Translations under genes and position numbers: made by a program
Origin: CADEDH01 sp039029735
Lineage (GTDB): Bacteria; Actinomycetota; Acidimicrobiia; Acidimicrobiales; SZUA-35
Reading direction: 5' to 3'
Assembly: GCA_039029735.1 (NCBI GenBank)
Contig: JBCCFL010000031.1
Span: 7,731 to 71,730, forward strand
Length of the DNA: 64,000 nucleotides
Notes under the pieces: generated by a model
Database searches by the model: none
What the model was told of the DNA's origin: nothing
What the model saw: only the letters and a program-made list of their open reading frames with translations
Shown: positions 25,361 through 33,107 of the stretch, one piece after another
How the letters are laid out: each line of letters starts with the position of its first letter
Numbering within the stretch: the stretch's first letter is position 1

Positions 25361-26415
25361 GGCGCGGGCTCGATCGGAGCATCGACGTCACCGTTGTACG
25401 TGATGCGGACAGCGCCGTTGATGTTGGGGTTGTGCTGGGGCTGTGGCGCCAGGTGGGGCGGTTGCTGCGGGAAGGCCTGGGCCTCAGGGGTTGGTGGCTG
25501 CGTCTGCGGGCGCTGCGCCACGGGAGGCGGCGCCACCTGGGGCGATGCCTCGTCAGGTTCGGCCGGCTGTGGCTCGGCGGCCTGCGACTGCGGCTGTGCC
25601 ACCTTGGGTGGTGGGTAGGGCAGGGCCAGCGGTGGTGGATGGGCTTGAGGCGGCGGCGTTGACGGGGGCTGTTGTGTGCCGGCGACCGAGCTGGACATCG
25701 CGGCCAGGCCGGCGAGCTCATCGGCGATCCGCAGCGCCTCGCGCCATGCCTTGCTTCGGTGCCCTTGGCGCTTGGGCTTGGTGAAGCCGACCACGAGCGC
25801 CGAGAGGTTGTTGACGTAGGGCACCGAACAGACGAGGTCAGCATTGGTGAACTGGGCGATTTCATCGTCGCCATAGGTGGGGTTGCCGACGACCAGCACT
25901 GCGGTCGATCCCGGGAGAGAGGCAACGCGCGACTGGACGAGGACGAGCGATTCGACCGAGCTGTCGCTGACCACGACGTTGACCTGGGCGGCAACGAGCA
26001 AGTGCTCTGTCGGCGCTCCCGGCCACACCCTGCCGCAGTCAGCGACCCAGAGCCGACGATCGGCTGCCATGGCGGCTGCCCCCGGCCCGGCCAGTGCAGC
26101 CCACTGCTTGGTCGCCTGGTGGGCCAGCAATGGCGCCGGAACCATCCACAACGCTGGTTCCTCGTCCACCGCGGGTCTCAGCTGCTGGGAGACCGTCGAC
26201 AGGTCTGGGGCAACCATCTGCCCACTCCGTGCCGCGGAGAGGAGGTCGCCAGTACCCGGCTCGGCGGGAGCGCCATAGCGAGCCGACACCACACCGCCCG
26301 ACCCATCCGCCTCAACGAGCACCCGGTCGCTGCTGTGAGACCAGGCCGCCGCAAGCATCAGGGCCCAGCACGAAACGCCCGGTGCGCCTTTGATCGACGA
26401 GACCGCTACCAACAC
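25357..26415 (-). CDS. TadZ/CpaE-like protein with degenerate P-loop and Pro/Gln-rich tail
   Basis: A 352-residue MinD/ParA-like protein at the TadZ position. The deviant Walker A is broken: where MinD-type proteins have KGGxGKTT this has KGAPGVSC (residues 9-16), so the GK-Thr part is lost while the first lysine is kept. Walker-A' Asp-like VLVEADGSGG and the DCGRVWPG segment are retained. Residues from about 235 to the end are Pro/Gln/Ala-rich (PPPQAHPPPLALPYPPPKVA) and end in a short beta-like VRITYNGDVDAPIEP. It may localise the pilus without hydrolysing ATP, as inferred for TadZ family members with weak ATPase sites. Confidence 0.75.
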   Translation of the reverse strand: MLVAVSSIKGAPGVSCWALMLAAAWSHSSDRVLVEADGSGGVVSARYGAPAEPGTGDLLSAARSGQMVAPDLSTVSQQLRPAVDEEPALWMVPAPLLAHQATKQWAALAGPGAAAMAADRRLWVADCGRVWPGAPTEHLLVAAQVNVVVSDSSVESLVLVQSRVASLPGSTAVLVVGNPTYGDDEIAQFTNADLVCSVPYVNNLSALVVGFTKPKRQGHRSKAWREALRIADELAGLAAMSSSVAGTQQPPSTPPPQAHPPPLALPYPPPKVAQPQSQAAEPQPAEPDEASPQVAPPPVAQRPQTQPPTPEAQAFPQQPPHLAPQPQHNPNINGAVRITYNGDVDAPIEPAP

Positions 26416-26427
26416 CGCCGTTACCCC

Positions 26428-27174
26428 TCAGCTGCCCGAGATGAGCGTGAGGCGGAGCCGCCCCTCGGAATGGGCCTGGAGTGCTTCGGCGCGGATTCCC
26501 TGGTTGACCACGAGGTCGGCCACGAGATCCTCGGTGCGGTCTTCCTCGGAGGGGGTTTGCCACATCGTCCACACTTCGGCCACACCGAGGAACTCAGCGG
26601 TTGCGTCGTCGACGCGCTCGGCGACCACGTAGATCTCGACCGAGTCGCCGACCTGGAGCAGCGACGGGTACGACCCGCTCTCCAGGCGAAGGCCGATCAG
26701 CGCTTCGTCGGCGGCGAGCGCCTCGTTCTGCTCCTGAAAGTGATCCTCCGACAGCACAGTGCCGGCCGGGACGAAGCCGCGCAGGACCCGAACGGGTTCG
26801 CCGCTGCTCTCCCCACCGAGGAACGCCTGCTCGGAGAGCTTCAGCACGTTCACGTCGGGGCTGACCGCCACATCGGCCACCCGCACGTCTGACACCTGGA
26901 GCACCTGGCCGCGTTGCAGGTCAGTGGCGGCCACGAGCACGCTTTCGGTTTGACTCACCGACTGAACCAGGATGATCCCGCCGATCGCCGCCGCGGCCAC
27001 GGTGGCGAGGCCGAGCGCGAACAGGCCCGGCCGCCAGCGTCGGCGTCGGTTGAGCGATGTGGCCTGTCCCGGTTTGGCCACCTGCGCCCCCGGCGGTGGC
27101 GGTGTGGCGCCAGGTGCCAGCGGGCTGGCGCCGGTCGGGGATGCGGTTCGTCCCAGCGACTGTCCCATCGACAT
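26428..27174 (-). CDS. CpaB-like SAF domain protein (pilus assembly)
   Basis: A 248-residue protein with a short Pro-rich cytoplasmic N-terminus, one helix (LFALGLATVAAAAIGGIILV, about residues 51-70) and a periplasmic SAF domain (VLVAATDLQRGQVLQVSDVR; GFVPAGTVLSEDHF; LQVGDSVEIYVV). CpaB/RcpC proteins stabilise the Tad secretin region; in a monoderm it probably acts at the wall. It begins the pilus operon: ATG is preceded by AAGGAGGT 6 bases upstream, with an inverted repeat behind it. Confidence 0.8.
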   Translation of the reverse strand: MSMGQSLGRTASPTGASPLAPGATPPPPGAQVAKPGQATSLNRRRRWRPGLFALGLATVAAAAIGGIILVQSVSQTESVLVAATDLQRGQVLQVSDVRVADVAVSPDVNVLKLSEQAFLGGESSGEPVRVLRGFVPAGTVLSEDHFQEQNEALAADEALIGLRLESGSYPSLLQVGDSVEIYVVAERVDDATAEFLGVAEVWTMWQTPSEEDRTEDLVADLVVNQGIRAEALQAHSEGRLRLTLISGS

Positions 27175-27203
27175 GCGCCGACCTCCTTGTCATTTCAGAT
27201 CTG

Positions 27204-27220
27204 CCATCGTACTTCGATGG
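27204..27220. promoter_or_regulatory. Inverted repeat CCATCG-n5-CGATGG upstream of the Tad operon
   Basis: Six-base arms separated by five bases lie about 30-46 bases before the cpaB-like start codon, overlapping a minus-strand TACGAT hexamer that could be its -10. An operator or a promoter element for the pilus operon is the likely role. Confidence 0.4.
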
Positions 27221-27260
27221 GGCGGGCTCGTTACGTGGTGGTGGCGGTGCCGACCATCGA

Positions 27261-28445
27261 TCAGGGATCGATCGAGGTGGCGGCTCGGGCCTCGCCAACA
27301 GCGAGGTCGAAGGTGGCGACGGTCGGCGCGATCGGGAATGTGACGAGCGGGCCGCCGCTCGAGGAGACGAACTCGCCCTGCCACTCGATGAAGAGGGCGG
27401 TGGGGTAGACGTCGCCGGGCTGCGGGTTCGACGAGTTGAGGTAGGTGTGGGCGCAGTTGCCGGGCTCTTCGGGGTCGAAGGGCAGCGTGGCGTCCGCAAT
27501 GTCACACTTGACTGTTGGTGACCCATCGCCCGGCTCGAACACCAGGCTCACTGGGGTGGCCGTAGCGTTGGCCCACACCGACCCGCCGGTGAGTGGGTCG
27601 ACCACGCTGGCCGAGGCGGTGACGGGGGCGATGGATCCCGGTTCGACGGCGAAGTTCAGCGGTACCTGCACGTAAGCCCAGCCACCGTTCTGGTCGAGGG
27701 GCCGAAGGTCTGGCTCCACGGCAGGCAGGAGCGAATGCATGTAGTCCTGGAGGTCGGGAATCAGCGTGAGCGGGTCGGAGTCGCGCGGCGCGTAGATCAG
27801 GCCTGCCTCACACCCCGGGTCGCCCGGATCGTCGGCGGAGATGTAGTACGGGTCCCACCAAAGCTCGCCACCCGACCACTCGCCTCTCTGGATGGCAGGG
27901 TACGACGCCCTGTTGCTCGTGAAGGTGTCTGCGGTGGCCGTCGGCATGGAGCGCCACTCGCCGACTCGATGGGATCCGAGGAGCCGATTCACGAGACGAT
28001 GGACCATGGTCACGTCCTGGCCTTCGTAGGTGACGACGAAGGACGAGTCGCGACCGAGCAGATCGGCGAGGGCGCCATCCAGATACAGGTTCGTCTCGGC
28101 CGCATCGATGTCGAGCACGAGCTCGGCGTTCTGGACGCCCGGTGGTGGGTTGCCGGCGAACGTTGCGATGACCGTCCGTATTGCTGCCAAGAGCCGATCG
28201 AAAAGGCTCACCTTCCAGACGTGCTCCCAGTTGCAGTTCGGGTAGCTCCTGCCGCCCCCTGTGTGGCCTGGGCTCATGGCGAGCGCAAAGATGCCACCGC
28301 TGCCGCTCGGGCCACCCCCAGCCGTCGGTGGGCCTGGGAGCGGTGCCCCAGTCATGGCCTCAGTTGGTGACGGAAGCGCCACGACACTCACCGCCGCAAA
28401 GCAGAGCGCAGCGAGAACCGCTCCTACTCCATGTACGCGTCGCAA
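27261..28445 (-). CDS. Secreted protein, full-length copy of a tandem-duplicated family (PKD-like C-terminus)
   Basis: I do not recognise a named family. The 394-residue product has a signal peptide (VGAVLAALCFAAVSVVALP, cut near SPTEA) and a Gly-rich GGGPSGSGG, then the segment FALAMSPGHTGGGRSYPNCN that is shared with the truncated paralogue at 29164. A middle domain with WWDPYYISADDPGDPGCEAG and a C-terminal domain (FEPGDGSPTVKCDIAD ... CAHTYL) resemble a PKD-like extracellular fold. The TTG start is inside the last codons of the lipoprotein gene (22-base overlap). It sits just upstream of the Tad operon on the same strand, so a surface role with the pilus is plausible. Confidence 0.72.
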   Translation of the reverse strand: MRRVHGVGAVLAALCFAAVSVVALPSPTEAMTGAPLPGPPTAGGGPSGSGGIFALAMSPGHTGGGRSYPNCNWEHVWKVSLFDRLLAAIRTVIATFAGNPPPGVQNAELVLDIDAAETNLYLDGALADLLGRDSSFVVTYEGQDVTMVHRLVNRLLGSHRVGEWRSMPTATADTFTSNRASYPAIQRGEWSGGELWWDPYYISADDPGDPGCEAGLIYAPRDSDPLTLIPDLQDYMHSLLPAVEPDLRPLDQNGGWAYVQVPLNFAVEPGSIAPVTASASVVDPLTGGSVWANATATPVSLVFEPGDGSPTVKCDIADATLPFDPEEPGNCAHTYLNSSNPQPGDVYPTALFIEWQGEFVSSSGGPLVTFPIAPTVATFDLAVGEARAATSIDP

Positions 28446-29170
28446 TAGTCTATCCCGCCTTGATTCTCGTCAGAGAAGCTCTCATCCGCCACGAGGAGCG
28501 TGCCATTGTCAGCCTGCCATACGACTCTGGTTGTCTCGTAGCCGATGGGCTCATCTGCCGTGAGTTCGTCGTTCGTATAGAACTCTCCGTTGTAGATCTC
28601 ACAGGTGTCCACCTCGCCGATGATTCGAAGCGAATTGTCATCACCGAACGTGAATTCGCCGTCCAGCGTGGCGACACTCTCGATCAAGTAGATGTTGTCC
28701 TGGTCGCCACCGCGGTAGTCGCCTCCGTCAGCTTGAAAGCTGCGGATCTCCTCAATTGAGATGAATTGGAACGATGAGGCGAGTGCGGGGGCGAGGTGGA
28801 TCTCGGGGTCACAGATGTCGAGGTTGTCCATGCACCACAGTCGGTTGCCGTAGGCAGCTTCGACCGCTTCGAAGGCGAGTCGTTCGACCTCGTCGAGGGG
28901 AGGGGGGTTGTCGGGGTCGAAGCTGACTGTCGCAGGTGTGAACGCGGACGACGTCGTCGTGGTCGTTGGTTCGGACGTGGTGGAGGTCGTGGGTTCCGGG
29001 TCGATCTCGGCTTCGGGGGCGGCGGTCTCTTCGGTGTCGGTTTGCTGCTGGGTTTCGTCGGGCAGAGAGAGCTCGTCACTCTCGCCGCCTGCGCAGGCGG
29101 CGAGAGTGAGCGCTGCGAAGACGAGAAACACGGACCGGACGCGAGCGATCTTGATCGGATGTGTCAACAC
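28424..29170 (-). CDS. Lipoprotein of a tandem-duplicated family (copy 1)
   Basis: A 248-residue lipoprotein: N-region with Lys/Arg, then LVFAALTLAAC with lipobox Cys26, an acidic Thr-rich tether (TEETAAPEAEIDPEPTTSTT) and a globular domain that starts FTPATVSFDPDNPPPL and has four cysteines (NRLWCMDNLDIC; VDTCEIY; DYCDAYME). The GTG start (29168-29170) is chosen because the second copy also then has its lipobox at Cys26. The stop overlaps the TTG start of the secreted-protein gene. The family is unknown to me. Confidence 0.72.
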   Translation of the reverse strand: MLTHPIKIARVRSVFLVFAALTLAACAGGESDELSLPDETQQQTDTEETAAPEAEIDPEPTTSTTSEPTTTTTSSAFTPATVSFDPDNPPPLDEVERLAFEAVEAAYGNRLWCMDNLDICDPEIHLAPALASSFQFISIEEIRSFQADGGDYRGGDQDNIYLIESVATLDGEFTFGDDNSLRIIGEVDTCEIYNGEFYTNDELTADEPIGYETTRVVWQADNGTLLVADESFSDENQGGIDYCDAYME

Positions 29171-29760
29171 CCGGATGAGCCTACTTCTACGACCTGGTGG
29201 TCGTAGATCGAACAGAGACGGTTCGTCCACCCCACCTTGATTGCACACAATGCGTTGAGTGGGAAGGGGATAGATCCCCTTACTGATCGAATCGGCGTTG
29301 CGAGGTTTGGCGGGAGACGATGGATCATCGTCACGTCCTCGCCCTCGTACGAGACGACGAATGACGCATCGCGACCGAGGAGGTCGGCCAGCACGCCGTC
29401 GAGGTATAGGTTCGTTTCGACGGCGTCGACGTCGAGAACGAGCTCGGCGTTCTCGATACCGGGCGGTGCTCCGGTGGCTGTGGCGATGATCGTGCGGATC
29501 GTGGCCAGGATGCGATCGAAGAGGCTCATCCGCCACACGTGCTCCCAGTTGCAGGCCGGGTAGGACCGGCCCCCACCGGTGTGGCCCGGGCTCATCGCCA
29601 GCGCGAACACACCTCCACCGGACGCCCCGCCATCGGTGGGCGTTGGCGGGCTGGAGGGCCCGGATCCCGGCCCCATGGCGGCCGATGGTGTGGACACGGC
29701 GGCCACCGTGAACAAGGCCGCCAGCGCGCACGCCATCGCTACTCTCGGTATGGGTCGCAA
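29164..29760 (-). CDS. Truncated paralogue of the secreted protein (copy 2)
   Basis: The first about 145 residues are closely similar to the gene at 27261 (FALAMSPGHTGGGRSYPACN; LFDRILATIRTIIATATG; DVDAVETNLYLDGVLADLLG). After EDVTMIHRL the similarity stops and the frame runs through an 84-bp duplicated promoter-like block to a stop at 29164, giving 198 residues instead of 394. It therefore lacks the middle and PKD-like parts. TTG start as in the intact copy. It may be a decaying gene or a short secreted variant. The stop lies inside the start of the next lipoprotein gene. Confidence 0.65.
   Translation of the reverse strand: MRPIPRVAMACALAALFTVAAVSTPSAAMGPGSGPSSPPTPTDGGASGGGVFALAMSPGHTGGGRSYPACNWEHVWRMSLFDRILATIRTIIATATGAPPGIENAELVLDVDAVETNLYLDGVLADLLGRDASFVVSYEGEDVTMIHRLPPNLATPIRSVRGSIPFPLNALCAIKVGWTNRLCSIYDHQVVEVGSSGC
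29186..29207. repeat. 9-bp perfect hairpin TCTACGACC-TGGT-GGTCGTAGA
   Basis: Perfect 9-base arms around a 4-base loop, 15 bases upstream of the copy 1 lipoprotein start and inside the end of the truncated gene. It could be an attenuator, a translation-controlling hairpin or a weak terminator. There is no equivalent before lipoprotein copy 2. Confidence 0.45.
29230..29313. repeat. 84-bp duplicated promoter-like block, copy 1
   Basis: Similar along its full length to 30651-30734. Both contain the identical 20-mer TGATTGCACACAATGCGTTG, the GGGGAT-type palindrome and a TCGGCGTT...AGGTTTGGCGG end. This copy now lies in the 3' part of the truncated secreted-protein gene and 60 bases before the copy 1 lipoprotein. 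Confidence 0.75.
29264..29281. promoter_or_regulatory. Palindromic operator, copy 1 (AAGGGGATAGATCCCCTT)
   Basis: Eight-base arms AAGGGGAT / ATCCCCTT around AG. One of four such sites in the window; this one lies in the duplicated block, 93 bases upstream of the copy 1 lipoprotein gene on the minus strand. Confidence 0.6.
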
Positions 29761-30503
29761 AACTCCAATCCCCCGCTATCGCCTTCGGTGAAGCCCTGAA
29801 ATGACACCACGAGAGTTCCGTCGACGTGTTGCCAGATCTCTTTCGTCGTCACATAGCCAGTCGCCTGATCGTTCGAGAGTTCGCCGCTCACGTAGTACTC
29901 ACCGGCGTATGTCTCACACGTCTCGACCGTGCCCAGTACTCGAAGTGAATTGTCCTCGCCAAATGTGAATTCGCCGTCGACTGTCGCCTGCGAATCGACG
30001 AGATAGATGCCGTCCTGATCGCTACGGCGATAGTCGCCGTCCTCGGCCTGGAACTCTTCAATTTCAGCACTCGTCTGCATCTCGAAGGAGGCTTCGAGCG
30101 CCGGGGAGAGGTGGACCTCCGCGTCGCAGATGTCGAGGTTCTCCAAACACCAGAGCCTGTTGAGGAAGGCGCCTTCGACTGCGTCGAACGCGAGCTGTTC
30201 AACCTCGGCGAGCGGTGGTGGGTTGTCGGGATCGAAGCTGACGGTGGCGGGGGTGAAATCGGTCGATTCCGACGCCGTGGTGGTCGTGGAATCGGAGCTC
30301 TCGGTTGCCTCGGTGGCGTCCGCAGCGGCCTCGTCGTCGGTGTCGACCTCGGGGGCCTCCGTTTCGTCGGTGCTCACCTGCGAGGCGGTGTCGTCGGGCG
30401 GCACCAGCTCGTCATCACCGCCGCCGCAGGCGGCCAATACGAGCGCGCCGGCGGCGAGGAGCGCCGTTCGGACGCAGGTCATCTCGGTCAAACGTGTGAA
30501 CAC
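29739..30503 (-). CDS. Lipoprotein of a tandem-duplicated family (copy 2)
   Basis: A 254-residue paralogue of the lipoprotein at 28424. Lipobox LAAC with Cys26 from GTG 30503, an acidic Ser/Thr tether (TEATESSDSTTTTASESTD), then FTPATVSFDPDNPPPLAEVE and the NRLWCLENLDIC cysteine pair. It ends EFCDPYRE where copy 1 has DYCDAYME. Its stop overlaps the start of the truncated secreted-protein gene by 22 bases, exactly as in the intact unit. An in-frame ATG at 30482 is a possible later start but would shorten the signal region. Confidence 0.72.
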   Translation of the reverse strand: MFTRLTEMTCVRTALLAAGALVLAACGGGDDELVPPDDTASQVSTDETEAPEVDTDDEAAADATEATESSDSTTTTASESTDFTPATVSFDPDNPPPLAEVEQLAFDAVEGAFLNRLWCLENLDICDAEVHLSPALEASFEMQTSAEIEEFQAEDGDYRRSDQDGIYLVDSQATVDGEFTFGEDNSLRVLGTVETCETYAGEYYVSGELSNDQATGYVTTKEIWQHVDGTLVVSFQGFTEGDSGGLEFCDPYRE

Positions 30504-30513
30504 GGGTTCAACC

Positions 30514-30640
30514 CTAGTTGCGGGCCTGTTGGCCGTCGGTCGAGTGACCGGGCCACTCGTGGTACGCATCGCAATCGTTGATTCCGCCTTGATTCCGGCC
30601 GGAGACGTGCTCGTCGCCTACCGGCATTGTGCCAATCTCG
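30514..30640 (-). pseudogene. Relic of a third lipoprotein/secreted-protein unit
   Basis: The minus strand between 30640 and 30556 reads MPVGDEHVSG-RNQGGINDCDAYHE, which aligns with the end of lipoprotein copy 1 (VADESFSD-ENQGGIDYCDAYME). The same DNA also preserves the TTG-CGA-x-GTA start of the secreted-protein gene (28445 equivalent), which then breaks up. Only about 100 bases of the unit remain. This shows there were at least three tandem copies. Confidence 0.6.
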
Positions 30641-30650
30641 CGACGATTCG

Positions 30651-30734
30651 CCCCACTCTGATTGCACACAATGCGTTGGGTTGAAGGGGATCGATCCCCT
30701 TTGCTGGTGGAGTCGGCGTTACTAGGTTTGGCGG
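30651..30734. repeat. 84-bp duplicated promoter-like block, copy 2
   Basis: Pairs with 29230-29313 at the same total length with compensating one- or two-base shifts. On the plus strand it leads to the WXG100-fusion gene at 30760, with -35 TTGCTG (30701-30706), 16-base spacer and -10 TAGGTT (30723-30728). Confidence 0.75.
30684..30701. promoter_or_regulatory. Palindromic operator, copy 2 (perfect AAGGGGATCGATCCCCTT)
   Basis: A perfect 18-bp palindrome whose last base is the first base of the TTGCTG -35 of the gene at 30760, 58 bases before its ATG. An activator or repressor bound here would contact RNA polymerase directly. It also faces the lipoprotein array on the other strand. Confidence 0.65.
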
Positions 30735-30759
30735 CGTCAGGCGACCGAAGGCGGAGTAC

Positions 30760-31740
30760 ATGTCCGGACAGCTGCACGGAGCGGACCTCGACGAGCTCGA
30801 TCGGCTGAGTCGCGGGTTCAACACCAGCGCCGGCCAACTGTCGAGGGTCCTGACCAGCGCGTCCGGTGAGATCGGGGCCAGCACCCGACTCTGGAACGGC
30901 CATGATGCAGAGGCCTTCCGGCGCCAATGGGCCAGCCTCCACCGAGCGCGACTCCAGGCTGCGATCAGCGCGCTTCGTACCGCCGGTGAAACGGTGGCTC
31001 GCAACCGAGATCAGCAGGAGCTCACCAGCGCCACCGGCGCCTCGGCGGCCACTGCGCTGCAACTGCCCGGGTTTGCCGAGGACGTGGTCGACTTCCTCTT
31101 CGGAGACGTCGCCAACTTCTGGAACGGTGGCGATGACGACGACTTCCCGATCGGGCAGGTGTTGGCGGCGTTGCTGAAGGCGCCCCGTGTTCTGCGAGGC
31201 GAGCTGCCGCTGTTCAACACCGGGGTCGTCGGGCGGAACCTGGCCCAGCTCCTGCTCCGAGGCCCAGGCCCGCTCCCGCAGGCGGGTGCGTGGCTACAGA
31301 CCCCGGGAGCCACGAACGTCTTCCGGACCGCCGGGATCGTCGGGGGTGTGGCGTCAACCGGCCTCGGCCTCTACGACCTCTATCAGCAGGGCAATCCGAT
31401 CGATGCCTTCGAACGCGAAGGTGCCGGCTACGTGGCCGACGTGGCCGGCACTGCCTTCAGCGCCTCGACCACCGCGTTCCTCGTCGCTCCCAATCCAGTG
31501 ACCGGAGCGCTGATGATCGGCACCGGGGCGGTGTGGATTGGTGCAGAGGTCGTGGACAACTGGGACGACATCAGCGGGTTCGCCGGCGACACCTGGGACG
31601 CTGGGGTGGATCTGGTCGGAGATGGCTTCGACGCTGCTGGCGACGTGCTGGATGCAGGCGGCGACCTCCTCGGCGGTGGACTCGACCTCGCCGGCGATAT
31701 TGGTGGTGGGATCGTGTCGTCGGTGAAGGATTGGTTCTGA
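30760..31740 (+). CDS. WXG100-module protein with hydrophobic Gly/Asp-repeat C-terminus
   Basis: A 326-residue likely type VII substrate. Residues 1-95 form a WXG100-like helical hairpin with GADLDELDRLSR at 7-18, the turn W45-N46-G47 and the NRDQQELTS motif at its end. After a linker come two hydrophobic stretches (VFRTAGIVGGVASTGLGLYD; STTAFLVAPNPVTGALMIGT, about 188-265) and a C-terminal repeat of GDxLDAxGDLLGGGLDLAGD type, which could insert into a membrane. GAAGGCGGAG precedes the ATG. First gene of a five- or six-gene operon. A pore-forming or membrane-targeted effector is a guess. Confidence 0.72.
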   Translation: MSGQLHGADLDELDRLSRGFNTSAGQLSRVLTSASGEIGASTRLWNGHDAEAFRRQWASLHRARLQAAISALRTAGETVARNRDQQELTSATGASAATALQLPGFAEDVVDFLFGDVANFWNGGDDDDFPIGQVLAALLKAPRVLRGELPLFNTGVVGRNLAQLLLRGPGPLPQAGAWLQTPGATNVFRTAGIVGGVASTGLGLYDLYQQGNPIDAFEREGAGYVADVAGTAFSASTTAFLVAPNPVTGALMIGTGAVWIGAEVVDNWDDISGFAGDTWDAGVDLVGDGFDAAGDVLDAGGDLLGGGLDLAGDIGGGIVSSVKDWF

Positions 31741-32339
31741 TGAGTGGTCGAGTACGTCTGGCGCCAGTGAGTTGGCTCCGTGCGCTGTGGAGCACGGAGT
31801 CGGCGCGGATGGAAGAAGAGGCGCGCCGTGAGGTGCCGATCTACCGCGGCGTGCCGGGTGGGCAGATCTGGGCTCAGATCACGACCGACGGAACTCGCGC
31901 CTGGAACGACGACGGGGTCACCCTGACTCTCGACGCGAATCACACGTTCGAGCCCGACGGCACCCACACCAACCGGGTTGACCGTGACCAACTGGCCAAG
32001 GGCGTCGAGATTCGCATCGACGGTGAGCTGGTCGGTCATCTCCGTCAGCCCACACGAAGCTGGCTTCGATCTCAGTTGCGCAGCGGCAGGGCGATCACGG
32101 TAGAACGTGCCGTGCCGGGCCTGTTCCCCCCTGGTTGTCGGTTCCGGCTGCGTGGCATCAATCGGGTGTCGCTCGAATGCGACGACGGCCCGCTGATCTC
32201 CACCACCGACACCCCGAAGCTCTTCACCACCGGCGACTCGGCCATCGAGAAGGTGCGAGCCGAGCCCGGCATCGACCCCCGGCTCGTGCTCCTCCACGCC
32301 GCCGTGACTCGGGGTCTGGCCAGACCCCTTCGCATCTAG
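31740..32339 (+). CDS. Unknown protein of the type VII island
   Basis: A 199-residue mostly hydrophilic protein whose ATG overlaps the previous stop (TGATG). It begins MSGRVRLAPVSWLRALWSTE, has no signal peptide or membrane helix, and contains repeated beta-like segments (VTLTLDANHTFEPDGTHTNR; VEIRIDGELVGHLRQPT). The C-terminal helix DPRLVLLHAAVTRGLARPL resembles a small recognition tail. I do not recognise it. Tight coupling to the WXG100 gene suggests a chaperone, immunity or accessory partner for that substrate, an inference from position. Confidence 0.6.
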   Translation: MSGRVRLAPVSWLRALWSTESARMEEEARREVPIYRGVPGGQIWAQITTDGTRAWNDDGVTLTLDANHTFEPDGTHTNRVDRDQLAKGVEIRIDGELVGHLRQPTRSWLRSQLRSGRAITVERAVPGLFPPGCRFRLRGINRVSLECDDGPLISTTDTPKLFTTGDSAIEKVRAEPGIDPRLVLLHAAVTRGLARPLRI

Positions 32340-32363
32340 CCGGTTCCCAAAGAGGAAGTGAAC

Positions 32364-33107
32364 ATGCAGTTCGATCGTGCAAACGCAACCCTGCTGGCAA
32401 CGCCGGCCGACATCGAAGCCATCGCCTCGCACGTGGCGGCCGACGGCGCCACCATTCCCGAGGCGTGGATCGAGGGAGGTCTCGGTGACGTCGAGACGGG
32501 GCTGGATCCGACGGCGACAGGGATCGCTGAAGTCGTCTCGAAGCCCGATCGTTCGGTGGTGATCGAACGATTCGACGGCGATCTCGTCACGTTGTTGTTC
32601 GTGGCGTGGGACCGCACTGGTCGGGCCACCATCAGCCAGGGGGCCAGCGAAGAGCTTCTCGCCGTGACCGCCACCGATCTGCGGCTCCTGCCGGCACTCC
32701 TGGCTCAGGCGCTGCGGCTCCGGCCCGGCACGGAGGCCCCGGCCGAGGCGCCCCGACACACCACGGTCTCGGCCATCGAACAGATCCTGGGCAATGGCCA
32801 GCCCGCCGGGAACGGAGCGTCCGCCGGCAACCCGAACACCAACGGAGCGCACACCGGCGACGAGCTCGACGCAGCTGTCGGTGAGGTGCGCCACGCGTGG
32901 CGGGCCACCGGAAGCTGGTCCGGCCGCGAAGCTGATCGGTCGGTCACGTTGTTGTCGGCGACGGGTGGTGGGCTGTGGGAGGTCAGCGTGGAGGCCCCGG
33001 ACTCGGGCCCGGTTGAGCCCACCACTCCCGTCGTCCTGCGGCCGGTCGGATTCGACACAGCGATGGTGGCGGTCGGCGATGTGGTGACGGGGAGGACGGC
33101 AGCATGA
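32364..33107 (+). CDS. Unknown two-domain protein of the type VII island
   Basis: A 247-residue soluble protein, ATG with AGAGGA 6 bases upstream. Two alpha/beta halves (about 1-115 and 155-247) are joined by a Gly/Asn/Ala-rich linker (GNGASAGNPNTNG). Both halves contain a similar strand pattern (RSVVIERFDGDLVTLLFVAW; DRSVTLLSATGGGLWEVSVE), suggesting an internal duplication. Position among WXG100 genes and size recall EspG-type chaperones of mycobacterial systems, but no sequence motif ties it to EspG, so this is only a hypothesis. The stop overlaps the next ATG by 4 bases. Confidence 0.6.
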   Translation: MQFDRANATLLATPADIEAIASHVAADGATIPEAWIEGGLGDVETGLDPTATGIAEVVSKPDRSVVIERFDGDLVTLLFVAWDRTGRATISQGASEELLAVTATDLRLLPALLAQALRLRPGTEAPAEAPRHTTVSAIEQILGNGQPAGNGASAGNPNTNGAHTGDELDAAVGEVRHAWRATGSWSGREADRSVTLLSATGGGLWEVSVEAPDSGPVEPTTPVVLRPVGFDTAMVAVGDVVTGRTAA

